A model generated the notes under the pieces. That model did no database searches and was not told the origin of the DNA. It saw nothing but the letters and a program-made list of their open reading frames with translations. Position numbers and translations under genes: made by a program. Of a DNA stretch of 9,712 bases, positions 1-6,033 are shown in pieces. Where the stretch lies: positions 1-9,712 of the forward strand of contig JAFSHE010000279.1 of the NCBI GenBank assembly GCA_017440445.1, written 5' to 3'. Every line of letters starts with the position of its first letter. Positions within the stretch are counted from its first letter, which is position 1. Source of the stretch: Oscillospiraceae bacterium (GTDB taxonomy: Bacteria > Bacillota_A > Clostridia > Oscillospirales > Ruminococcaceae).

Positions 1-111
1 ATTTACTCTTACCACATAAAAATCTTCTTCAAATGAAATATTAATCAACGCTTTATTTTCATTGTCCAACAATACAAACGATACATTGAGAAGAAACACT
101 ACAATCACCAT
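1..111 (-). other. AT-rich segment with an open frame running off the left edge
   Basis: These bases are about 28% GC, against about 48% in the adjacent 100 bases, and do not continue the carboxyltransferase. One minus-strand frame has an ATG at 111-109 and stays open for 37 codons to the edge. It reads as a hydrophobic stretch (MVIVVFLLNVSFVLL) followed by a polar part (DNENKALINISFEEDFYVV). It overlaps the truncated carboxyltransferase frame. No clear ribosome binding site precedes the ATG, and the frame is also open upstream of it, so the ATG may not be a real start. I do not recognise a family. It may be the edge of an inserted element, part of a neighbouring gene, or chance. Confidence 0.25.
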
Positions 112-985
112 TTGCACAATCAGCAGCAGTGAGCTTTTCTGCCTTATCTGTTGCAACAAAAGCAACAGTAGCCCAGTTCATGCTTGCGAAAGCTGTATAA
201 GCAGCTGTACCGAACTCTGCGCCAAGCTCCACAACGGAGTTCTTATCCGCAGCGGCAGCGATAAGCGCCTCGCCCTTCATGTTAGCGGAGATGATATCGT
301 CATTTGCGATGAAATCATCGTTTCCTGCAAGAGAAATATTGTTTGCAGGCATAACAGCAACCAGCTTCTTAGCCTTTGCGATTGCCTCTGCGTCATCCTT
401 TGCGAGGATGTCGCATACACCGGACTTGGCAGCGTTTGCTGCTGTACCTGCACCTGCGAGCTTGCCATCGGGTGTATTGAAAGGAGCGGTCATGAACAGC
501 TCTGCCTTTTCTGTCATGATGGTGATGTCAGCCATGGAGGCTATCATAGCTGCCGCACCTGCGCATACTCCGCATACAACAGCGATCTGGGGAACAACGC
601 CCGAGATCTGAGCGGAAGCCTTGATGATATCGCCGTAAGCGGAAAGCACTGCCATTCCCTCGTTGATATCGCCGCCCTTGGAATCAAAGATACCTACAAC
701 GGGAGCGCCGTTCTTTGCAGCAAGCTCATAGATCTTTCTGATCTTGAGCGCTGCGCTCTTGTTTACTGCGCCGCCCTTAACGCTTACATCCTGTGCAAAT
801 GCGTATGCTGTTGCGCCGTTTACTGTACCGTAGCCTGCGATCACCGAGCCGATCTCTCCATCGGCCGAAACGAACTTGTCCAGCTCTCTGAAGCTGTCCT
901 CATCGAAAAGAGAGGTGATCCTTTTTCTTGCGTCGCTGTCGGGAACATTCTGTTCCATCTCAGCTAATGTCTTTGAAAACGCCAT
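59..985 (-). pseudogene. Biotin-dependent carboxyltransferase beta subunit, C-terminally truncated
   Basis: This resembles the carboxyltransferase (crotonase-fold) subunit of acyl-CoA carboxylases and Na+-pumping methylmalonyl-CoA or oxaloacetate decarboxylases, which moves CO2 between carboxybiotin and an acyl-CoA. The start at 985 (MAFSKTLAEM) is chosen because GGAGG lies 7 bases upstream. Residues 40-170 carry the N-terminal domain: SKGGDINEG at 102-110, SGVVPQ at 128-133 and the oxyanion-type loop GVCAG at 139-143. The C-terminal domain begins around 240-290 (VAFVATDKAEKLTAADCA). Family members continue here with a segment like KIARFVRxCDAF and well over 100 more residues. This frame instead gives a 17-residue Cys-rich tail and a TGA at 59-61. 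The tail coincides with a drop in GC content. The second acyl-CoA/biotin loop is missing, so catalysis is unlikely. Membership of the family is secure. Whether the gene is truly broken in the genome or cut by an assembly junction cannot be told here. Confidence 0.8.
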
Positions 986-1071
986 TTTTTGACCTCCATA
1001 ATAATAACATGAGAAAAGCCATGCCAAAAAATGACACAGTTATCCCTCATATTTAAAAATAATCCATATTA

Positions 1072-1100
1072 ATTATACTATATTGTGATGAAAATAACAA
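1072..1100 (-). promoter_or_regulatory. Sigma-A-type promoter for the carboxyltransferase gene
   Basis: Read on the minus strand, TTGTTA (1100-1095) and a perfect TATAAT (1077-1072) are separated by exactly 17 bases. The promoter lies between the GNAT-like gene stop (1108) and the carboxyltransferase start (985). The predicted start of transcription is near 1065, giving a leader of about 80 bases. The surrounding DNA is AT-rich, as expected of a promoter. No operator or riboswitch-like fold was evident in the leader. Confidence 0.75.
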
Positions 1101-1107
1101 GACGAAA

Positions 1108-1440
1108 TCACATTTTTGTGCATTTTTTATTATTTGCAAAGAATTCTGCGATGTTATCGATGGTTTTTTCGTCGTTATACACAAATCCCCAGCTTTTTAG
1201 ACGCGCAAGCTGAGCTTCATCCGTAAAATCAAAGCGAGCCTTCTCAATTCCGTGAAGATCCATAAGGTTAAGTATAGCTCTCACCAGTCCGTCAACGAAG
1301 AAATCCGTACACTCCAGCTCGTCGAAAACGAAGGTATCGCCCTCAAGAACTCCTGCGCATTTTCCCAGCACCTTTCCGTCCTCGGATGCGTTGAACTCTA
1401 TCTTCTCGGTGTTCTGCTTGTTCTGAATTATCTCTATCAT
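1108..1440 (-). CDS. Small GNAT-like hypothetical protein
   Basis: A 110-residue protein whose pattern recalls a compact GNAT acetyltransferase. It has beta strands around VLGKCAGVLEGDTFVFDEL, a helix with DGLVRAILNLMDLHGIEKARFDF, and a late ARLKSWGF motif in the place of the usual YxxxGF. The acetyl-CoA pyrophosphate loop (R/QxxGxG/A) is not clearly present; DFFVDGLVRA stands there instead, so activity is uncertain. The start at 1440 has GGAGG (1452-1448) 7 bases upstream, directly abutting the TGA of the pseudouridine synthase gene (1455-1453). That spacing suggests translational coupling and places it last in the operon. No terminator was found after it. The GNAT label is an inference from pattern; the gene itself is well supported. 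Confidence 0.8.
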   Translation of the reverse strand: MIEIIQNKQNTEKIEFNASEDGKVLGKCAGVLEGDTFVFDELECTDFFVDGLVRAILNLMDLHGIEKARFDFTDEAQLARLKSWGFVYNDEKTIDNIAEFFANNKKCTKM

Positions 1441-1452
1441 CTATGTACCTCC

Positions 1453-2202
1453 TCAGCGGTTTCCCTGCTTTATTCCCTTGCCCACTGCGCTGCGGAGCTT
1501 TTTCAGCTCCTCCTTGGTCATATCCCTGTACTCGCCGGGCTTAAGCATGCCGAGCTTTACTCCGCCTACCGCAGTTCTGCGCAGTCTGCCGACCTGAAGT
1601 CCCACTGCCTCACACATACGGCGTATCTGACGGTTTCTGCCCTCTTTTATTGTAAAGCGGAGTACTGTGCGCTCAGGCTCCTCGGTAAGCACCTCAACGG
1701 TACAAGGGAGAGTGCGCACGCCCTCCTCTATCTCAACGCCTGACATCAGCGTGGATATCTGATCCTCGTTCACCTTGCCGTCAATAGTTACACGGTATGT
1801 CTTTGCCACGTGGCGGGAGGGGTGCATGATATCATTTGCAAACTCGCCGTCGTTCGTGAATATCAGCAGGCCCTCGGAATTTCTGTCAAGTCTGCCTACG
1901 GGATAAACACGCTCCCTGACATCGGTAAGCAGGTCAGCAGCAATCTTTCTTCCCTTCTCGTCAGCCATGGAAGTAACATATCCTCTGGGCTTGTTCAGGA
2001 TGATATAGCGCTTTTCTGCACGCTCTGCAGAGATCACATCCTCACCAACCTTGATGAGGTCATTATAGGGTGACGCCTTGTCACCAAGGGAGCATCCACG
2101 TCCGTTTACCGTCACCAGACCTGCGGAGATGTACTCCTCTGCCTTACGGCGGGAGCAGTATCCGCTGTCTGCGATTATCTTCTGAATCCTAATCTTTTCC
2201 AT
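1453..2202 (-). CDS. rluB: RsuA/RluB-family rRNA pseudouridine synthase
   Basis: A 249-residue enzyme that isomerises a specific rRNA uridine to pseudouridine, probably in 23S rRNA as for the Bacillus subtilis homologue YpuL/RluB. The N-terminal S4 RNA-binding domain (residues 2-60) includes IRIQKIIADSGYCSRRKAEE. The catalytic domain follows, with KPRGYVTS at 71-78 and the active-site motif GRLDRNSEG at 103-111, where Asp106 is the nucleophile. A late GRNRQIRRMCEAVG motif is typical of the RsuA/RluB/RluE/RluF group. The start at 2202 is chosen because S4 domains begin here and GGAG lies 5 bases upstream; the longer open frame runs into the upstream carboxypeptidase gene. It sits 52 bases behind that gene, a pairing also seen near dacB in Bacillus. 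The assignment to RluB rather than RsuA rests on context. Confidence 0.92.
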   Translation of the reverse strand: MEKIRIQKIIADSGYCSRRKAEEYISAGLVTVNGRGCSLGDKASPYNDLIKVGEDVISAERAEKRYIILNKPRGYVTSMADEKGRKIAADLLTDVRERVYPVGRLDRNSEGLLIFTNDGEFANDIMHPSRHVAKTYRVTIDGKVNEDQISTLMSGVEIEEGVRTLPCTVEVLTEEPERTVLRFTIKEGRNRQIRRMCEAVGLQVGRLRRTAVGGVKLGMLKPGEYRDMTKEELKKLRSAVGKGIKQGNR

Positions 2203-2226
2203 AGTATCTCCAATCCGTTTTATGTA

Positions 2227-2244
2227 AAGGCGGCTGACCGCCTT
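2227..2244. promoter_or_regulatory. GC-rich hairpin between the carboxypeptidase and rluB genes
   Basis: AAGGCGG and CCGCCTT form a perfect 7-bp stem with a 4-base loop. In the minus-strand (operon) direction it is followed by TACATAAAA, which is not a U-tract, so it is unlikely to stop the operon. In the plus direction it is followed by GTTTTC and looks like a weak intrinsic terminator that could block antisense transcription. It may also stabilise or attenuate the operon message. The stem is seen directly; its function is inferred. Confidence 0.4.
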
Positions 2245-2254
2245 GTTTTCGTAA

Positions 2255-3382
2255 TCAAATAAACACTCCGAGCCTTGCCAGTATCCTCTGCCACAGCGAA
2301 AGCTCGGTATCATCCGCCGCAACAGCTTCCTTTGCATAGAGAGGACAGCGCTTTACAACCTTTCCGTCAAGGGTGAACTGTATCTCACCGAGGACATCTC
2401 CCCTCTTTACTTCACCGTAAACGAACTGCGGGAGCATGACTTTTCTTGTGAGAGCCTCTCTCTGACCCGGGAAAAGCGATATCATATCCTGCTCGGCATA
2501 CACTCCGACCGACCTGCCCGTACCTGCGACCGCCACCTGTTCAGAGCAGGAAAGCTCCAGCGGATAGCTGAACACCTTTGAAAAGCCGTTGTTCAGCATT
2601 TTTTCGTGGTCGTTCCAGTCGTCGGGGGCATTAAGAGTTACTGCGATGAGAGTGACCCCGTCACGCTCTGCCGCCGACACAAGACATCTCCGTGCATTGT
2701 CGGTGAAGCCTGTCTTTACACCGATAGCGCCCTCATATCTGCTAAGCATCTTGTTGGAATTGTACAGCGTCCTGCGATAAGGAGGATTGCCGAACTCTAC
2801 CTCCGCAGAGGAGCAGCAGACTATCTCCCTGAAGATATCATTCTTCATGGCATAGGCTGTCAGCATGGCAAGGTCACGTGCAGTGGTGTAATGCCCGTCC
2901 GCATCAAGTCCCGATGGGGTAGCAAAATGCGTTGATGCAAGTCCAAGCTCCTGTGCCTTGTGGTTCATAAGCTCCACAAACCCGCCTATACTGCCCGACA
3001 CCGAAACTGCCGCCGCATTTGCCGCGTCATTTCCCGAGGGAAGCAGTATTCCGTACAGAAGATCCCTGCGTGAAACACGGTCACCCTCCTGAAGCCCCAT
3101 GGAAGTACCCTCTACCCGTATAGCATAGCTGTCCACCGTGAACTCGCTGTCAAGATCGCCCGCCTCAATTGTAAGGATGGCCGTCATTATCTTGGTCGTA
3201 CTCGCCATGGCACGCTGTTCATCGGCATTCTTAGAATAAACAACAGTGCCTGTTTCCGCCTCGATAAGCACTGCGCTTACCGCAGAGGTGGAAACATTTT
3301 CCGCCCATACATAAGCCGCGGTGATCTGAAAAACCATCGCGGCTGTAATTACAGATGCTGCCGCTCTGAATAAACTTCTCAT
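2255..3382 (-). CDS. D-alanyl-D-alanine carboxypeptidase (DacB/DacF-type PBP5 family)
   Basis: A 375-residue secreted, membrane-associated penicillin-binding protein of family S11. It removes the terminal D-Ala from peptidoglycan stem peptides and so limits cross-linking. The three active-site motifs are intact: S61-T-T-K64 (SxxK, nucleophile Ser61), S116-G-N118, and K223-T-G225. A signal peptide covers residues 1-27 (hydrophobic core ASVITAAMVFQITAAYV, cleavage after VWA). The C-terminal PBP5-type beta domain ends in a short amphipathic helix (LSLWQRILARLGVFI) that would anchor the protein to the outer leaflet. The start at 3382 has GGAGGAG upstream. Position between gerW and rluB resembles dacB/dacF placement in sporulating Firmicutes, where such enzymes trim spore cortex, but a role in vegetative wall is equally possible. 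Confidence 0.93.
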   Translation of the reverse strand: MRSLFRAAASVITAAMVFQITAAYVWAENVSTSAVSAVLIEAETGTVVYSKNADEQRAMASTTKIMTAILTIEAGDLDSEFTVDSYAIRVEGTSMGLQEGDRVSRRDLLYGILLPSGNDAANAAAVSVSGSIGGFVELMNHKAQELGLASTHFATPSGLDADGHYTTARDLAMLTAYAMKNDIFREIVCCSSAEVEFGNPPYRRTLYNSNKMLSRYEGAIGVKTGFTDNARRCLVSAAERDGVTLIAVTLNAPDDWNDHEKMLNNGFSKVFSYPLELSCSEQVAVAGTGRSVGVYAEQDMISLFPGQREALTRKVMLPQFVYGEVKRGDVLGEIQFTLDGKVVKRCPLYAKEAVAADDTELSLWQRILARLGVFI

Positions 3383-3392
3383 ATATGCACTC

Positions 3393-3415
3393 CTCCGAAG
3401 TGTAATTTTTCGGAG
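3393..3415 (-). promoter_or_regulatory. Hairpin overlapping the carboxypeptidase ribosome binding site
   Basis: In the message, CTCCGAA (3415-3409) pairs perfectly with TTCGGAG (3399-3393) across a 9-base loop. The 3' arm contains the first GGAG of the GGAGGAG Shine-Dalgarno sequence of the carboxypeptidase gene, so folding would partly hide the site. It could tune translation within the operon. The pairing is directly visible; regulation is inferred. Confidence 0.45.
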
Positions 3416-3454
3416 ATATTATGCGCATATAAAGGTAAAATATTCAGTGCGTTA

Positions 3455-3871
3455 TCACTTGCTCTTGTCGAGCTTGGAAAGCTCGTCTGCGGTCTCTGTA
3501 TCCTCGCCCTTCTTCTTATCGATCATTGCCTTTATCTTCTCAACAAGACCGGGGACTGCTTCGATGATGCCGTCAACGGGGCTGCCCTTTGCGCCTACCT
3601 CCAGCAGCTTTACCTCGCCATCCTTCTTGATAATGATGAAAGCAACAGGCTTTACAGTAACGCCTGCACCCGAGCCGCCTGCAAACTTCTCAGCAGCCTG
3701 AACGGGGAGATCGCTTCCGCCTGATACAAAGCCAAAGGATACCTTTGAAACGGGGATAACGATAGTTCCATCGGGGGATGTTATGGGATCTCCGATAATG
3801 GTGTTTACATCCACCATTTCATGGATCTTTTCCATAGATACTCCGAGAATTCCTTCAATTGCCTGTGACAT
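3455..3871 (-). CDS. gerW: GerW family protein (YtfJ)
   Basis: A 138-residue YtfJ/GerW protein. In Bacillus subtilis this protein is made in the forespore and is needed for normal germination; homologues are common across Clostridia, including species not known to form spores. Family marks are EGILGVSMEKIHEMVD near the N-terminus, then GDPITSPDGTIVIPVSKVSFGFVSGG, a Gly-rich segment FAGGSGAGVTVKPVAFI, and VKLLEVGAKG before a charged C-terminal tail. There is no signal peptide, so it acts in the cytoplasm. The start at 3871 has AAAGGAG upstream. It lies directly after the DUF2953 gene, matching the ytfI-ytfJ pair of Bacillus. The precise biochemical function is unknown in the family. Confidence 0.95.
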   Translation of the reverse strand: MSQAIEGILGVSMEKIHEMVDVNTIIGDPITSPDGTIVIPVSKVSFGFVSGGSDLPVQAAEKFAGGSGAGVTVKPVAFIIIKKDGEVKLLEVGAKGSPVDGIIEAVPGLVEKIKAMIDKKKGEDTETADELSKLDKSK

Positions 3872-3905
3872 AATAAATACTCCTTTCGGTGATATACATG
3901 ATTAA

Positions 3906-3920
3906 ATCCGAATTTCGGAT
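3906..3920. repeat. Short palindrome upstream of gerW
   Basis: ATCCGAA-T-TTCGGAT is a 15-base palindrome in the 61-base gap between the DUF2953 stop and the gerW start. It can form a hairpin with a 6-bp stem and 3-base loop in the message. Its arms share the core TCCGAA/TTCGGA with the hairpin before the carboxypeptidase gene. It could mark an RNA-processing or binding site, or be chance. Confidence 0.35.
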
Positions 3921-3932
3921 AATGATTACCTT

Positions 3933-4652
3933 TTATTTTCCGCGAAGTCGGTTGATATAGCCCTTTATCTTCGCACTCTTAAAGCATCTGACGATAAGCC
4001 TTCCGAGGAAGCAGAACGCAAATGCCAGCATCGTCAGCAGACTGCACTTTACAAGGCAGCTGCAAGTCATCTTTGTTTCCTCTGCCTGAAAATCCACTTT
4101 TATATCGATCTGCGGATCTTTAAGCGTGAAGAAGCTTCCGAGGAAGCCCAGTGCATTTCCTACGGCAACATTCATCTTTCCGAAATTGAGCGCAGCCTTT
4201 GCTGCATCCTCGCCGCCGCAGACCGCCCCGAAACGCAGGTCGCATATCTTTATGCGCTTCAGCATCTTCTTAAGCGGCTTACCTAGGCTGTCCACCAGCA
4301 CCTTCACCAGTTCAAATATCTCGGGTAAGGTAGGTATGCGTGGATCCTTCGGTTTTTTCTGCTTTTTAGGCTTCTTCTCTTTTTTCGGTTTCTTTTCCTT
4401 CTTCGGCTTTTCTGCCGCCGCAGCTTCAGATACAGTGTCGGTTTTTTCTGCTGCCTTAGCTTCGGCACTCACCGTCTGTTCAGGCTTTTCCTCCTGCGGT
4501 ATATCCTCAGTCTTTCCTTTACTGCCCTTTTCAGGCTTTGCTTTCTTAGGCTTCTTTGGCTTTTTCGGCTTAGGAGGATATCTGAAAACGGTTATGAACA
4601 TGTACTTTACTTTCAGCATGAGCGTTTCGCCGTAATCAAAATAGATATACAC
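3933..4652 (-). CDS. DUF2953 membrane protein (YtfI-like); start uncertain
   Basis: This resembles the DUF2953 family (Bacillus YtfI), usually encoded next to gerW/ytfJ; its biochemical role is unknown. From the GTG at 4652 it is 239 residues: an N-terminal region, a Lys/Pro/Glu-rich linker (about 27-103), a conserved core containing LRFGAVCGGEDAAKAALNFG and FLGSFFTLKDPQIDIKVDF, and a hydrophobic segment LLTMLAFAFCFLG near the C-terminus. The GTG at 4652 has no Shine-Dalgarno. The same frame continues upstream as a clear membrane helix (TGWIIAGGILLFIIFLLAYP) to a TAA at 4715-4713. No ATG, GTG or TTG lies between that TAA and 4652. A CTG at 4682 sits 7 bases behind a perfect GGAGG and is the best start by ribosome binding site, giving 249 residues. 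The given coordinates are therefore the minimal gene. Confidence 0.85.
   Translation of the reverse strand: MYIYFDYGETLMLKVKYMFITVFRYPPKPKKPKKPKKAKPEKGSKGKTEDIPQEEKPEQTVSAEAKAAEKTDTVSEAAAAEKPKKEKKPKKEKKPKKQKKPKDPRIPTLPEIFELVKVLVDSLGKPLKKMLKRIKICDLRFGAVCGGEDAAKAALNFGKMNVAVGNALGFLGSFFTLKDPQIDIKVDFQAEETKMTCSCLVKCSLLTMLAFAFCFLGRLIVRCFKSAKIKGYINRLRGK
4344..4577 (-). repeat. Lys/Pro-rich low-complexity linker inside the DUF2953 gene
   Basis: The encoded linker has two basic blocks, PKPKKPKKPKKAKP and EKKPKKEKKPKKQKKPK, separated by an acidic and Ala-rich stretch. The DNA is correspondingly pyrimidine-rich on the plus strand with short imperfect repeats. The linker separates the N-terminal membrane region from the conserved core and is probably cytoplasmic and disordered. 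Such tracts vary readily in length by slippage. Confidence 0.7.
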
Positions 4653-4679
4653 AGGATAAGCCAGCAGAAAGATTATGAA

Positions 4680-4696
4680 CAGGAGTATACCTCCTG
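4680..4696 (-). promoter_or_regulatory. GGAGG and CTG start candidate inside a small hairpin
   Basis: On the minus strand GGAGG (4694-4690) is followed after 7 bases by CTG (4682-4680), in frame with the DUF2953 gene. CAGGAG and CTCCTG form a perfect 6-bp stem around a 5-base loop, so the ribosome binding site and the CTG would be paired in the message. The alternative is that this stretch is simply coding sequence (AGGILLF) of a longer gene with a lost start. Confidence 0.4.
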
Positions 4697-4745
4697 CGAT
4701 TATCCAGCCCGTTTAGATCACCGCCTTTGCTGCGGAGAAGTTCGA

Positions 4746-5312
4746 TCAATCTCCGCCTGAAAATGTCATTTCCTCGTACTCGTCAAAATCTATCTGTCCG
4801 CTGCTGTCAGGAATAGGCGGCAGACCGCTTATATCGTTCATGCCGAAGCAGCGCAGAAAATTCTCTGTTGTCTTATATGCGATAGGACGTCCGGGCAGGT
4901 CAAGTCTGCCGTACTCCTCAAGCAGGTTTCTCTCCACAAGTGAGTTCACCACGCCCGAGCTGTCAACGCCACGCACCTGCTCCACGAAGCTCTTGGTAAC
5001 TGGCTGATTATACGCAACTATCGCAAGCACCTCTAATGCCGCCTGTGACAGCGGAGCCTGCCTGCGTGTTTCCATCGCAGATTTTATATACGGTGCGAAA
5101 TCAGGCTTTGAAGTCATCTGATAGCTGTCGCCAAGACGTGTTATGCAGAATGCACTTTCAAGCTCTGTATATCTGTCGTTAAGACGGTCGATTATCTTCA
5201 CGACCGTTTCCTTTTCTATCTCTGAGGCGGAGGCGAGCTTGTCCAGCTCTATCGGGTCGCCGCAGGCGAAAAGTATCGCCTCTATGACCGCCATTCCGTC
5301 ACTGAATTTCAT
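4746..5312 (-). CDS. scpB: Segregation and condensation protein B
   Basis: A 188-residue ScpB, the kite subunit that dimerises and binds the kleisin ScpA in the SMC-ScpAB complex, which compacts and separates chromosomes. Two winged-helix domains are visible: the first with AVIEAILFACGDPIELDKLA, the second with the family-typical QAALEVLAIVAYNQPVTKSFVEQVRGVDSSGVV and then LVERNLLEEYGRLDLPGRPIAYKTTENFL. The start at 5312 is chosen because AGGGAGG lies 9 bases upstream inside the scpA end and homologues begin just before AVIEAIL. It overlaps the 3' end of scpA by 14 bases, which implies translational coupling and fits production of the two subunits together. Length is normal for the family. Confidence 0.95.
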   Translation of the reverse strand: MKFSDGMAVIEAILFACGDPIELDKLASASEIEKETVVKIIDRLNDRYTELESAFCITRLGDSYQMTSKPDFAPYIKSAMETRRQAPLSQAALEVLAIVAYNQPVTKSFVEQVRGVDSSGVVNSLVERNLLEEYGRLDLPGRPIAYKTTENFLRCFGMNDISGLPPIPDSSGQIDFDEYEEMTFSGGD

Positions 5313-6024
5313 CCTGTACAGCCTCCCTGTCCGAGCGGGTAGCAAGCCGCAGACTGCTGCCGTCCTCGGAAATTATTACACGTCCCTGCTTTGAAAGCTC
5401 CAGTATCGCAAGGAAGGTCGCCACCTCACGGGAGCGGGGAATATCCCTGTAAAGCTCGTCCATAGTAACGCTGCCCTGCTTTCTGAGGCTTTTCAGCACC
5501 GCAACTATGCCCGTAAACACCGTTACATAGCTTTTGGCAACGATGGGCTTTATGGACTTCGGACGATAAAACGCCTTTTTCCTGCCTCTGTCCGTCACTG
5601 CGCCCATAGCAAGCAGCAGCTCTTCGGGCTGATGAGTCTTGTTATAAGACAGGTCCAGCTCTATCTCCTCAGGCTTTCGCACGAAGATACAATCGCCCTG
5701 AAATCTCTTTTTAAGGCGCTCCGCCATGGTCTTGCACAGCGCGTATTCGATAAGCGCACCCTGAAGCTCTCTTTTAAGCTCCTCTATCTCCTCCTTCGGG
5801 AGAAGCGCAGCAGACTTTATCAGGATAAGCTTTGCCGCCATTTCGAGGAAGTCAGATGTGACTTCAAGCTCTGCCTCGGTCATGCGCTCAAGATACAGCA
5901 TGAACTGCTCAAGAAGTATGCTTATCTCGATATCCTGGATGTTCAGCTTGTGCTTCTGGATAAGCGACAGCATAAGGTCCAGCGGACCCTCGAACACCTC
6001 CAGCTTAAAGCTAAGTTCCTCCAT
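5299..6024 (-). CDS. scpA: Segregation and condensation protein A (kleisin)
   Basis: A 241-residue ScpA, the kleisin that bridges the SMC heads and carries ScpB. The N-terminal helical domain shows the typical FEGPLDLMLSLIQKHKLNIQDI at residues 9-30 and then LEMAAKLILIKSAALLP at 61-77. The middle is a variable, charged ScpB-binding region. The C-terminal winged helix (from about 160) includes VTVFTGIVAVLKSLRKQGSVTMDELY and ATFLAILELSKQGRVI. The start at 6024 lies 9 bases after the upstream gene's TAA, with a G-rich but weak Shine-Dalgarno (AAGGGCGG), suggesting coupling to that gene. Its gene order, scpA then scpB with overlap, is standard in Firmicutes. Confidence 0.95.
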   Translation of the reverse strand: MEELSFKLEVFEGPLDLMLSLIQKHKLNIQDIEISILLEQFMLYLERMTEAELEVTSDFLEMAAKLILIKSAALLPKEEIEELKRELQGALIEYALCKTMAERLKKRFQGDCIFVRKPEEIELDLSYNKTHQPEELLLAMGAVTDRGRKKAFYRPKSIKPIVAKSYVTVFTGIVAVLKSLRKQGSVTMDELYRDIPRSREVATFLAILELSKQGRVIISEDGSSLRLATRSDREAVQDEIQ

Positions 6025-6033
6025 CGTCCGCCC

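Noticed and set aside
74..115. Group II intron or insertion-sequence end at the carboxyltransferase break
   Set aside because: No GUGYG intron start and no recognisable terminal inverted repeat is visible in the 110 bases available.
62..967. Long plus-strand open frame of 301 codons
   Set aside because: It lies antisense to the clearly coding carboxyltransferase, has an unnatural Cys- and Leu-rich composition, and has no ribosome binding site.
1108..1122. Possible terminator after the GNAT-like gene (CACA/TGTG pairing)
   Set aside because: The stem is only 4 bp of weak pairs and it is not followed by a T-run.
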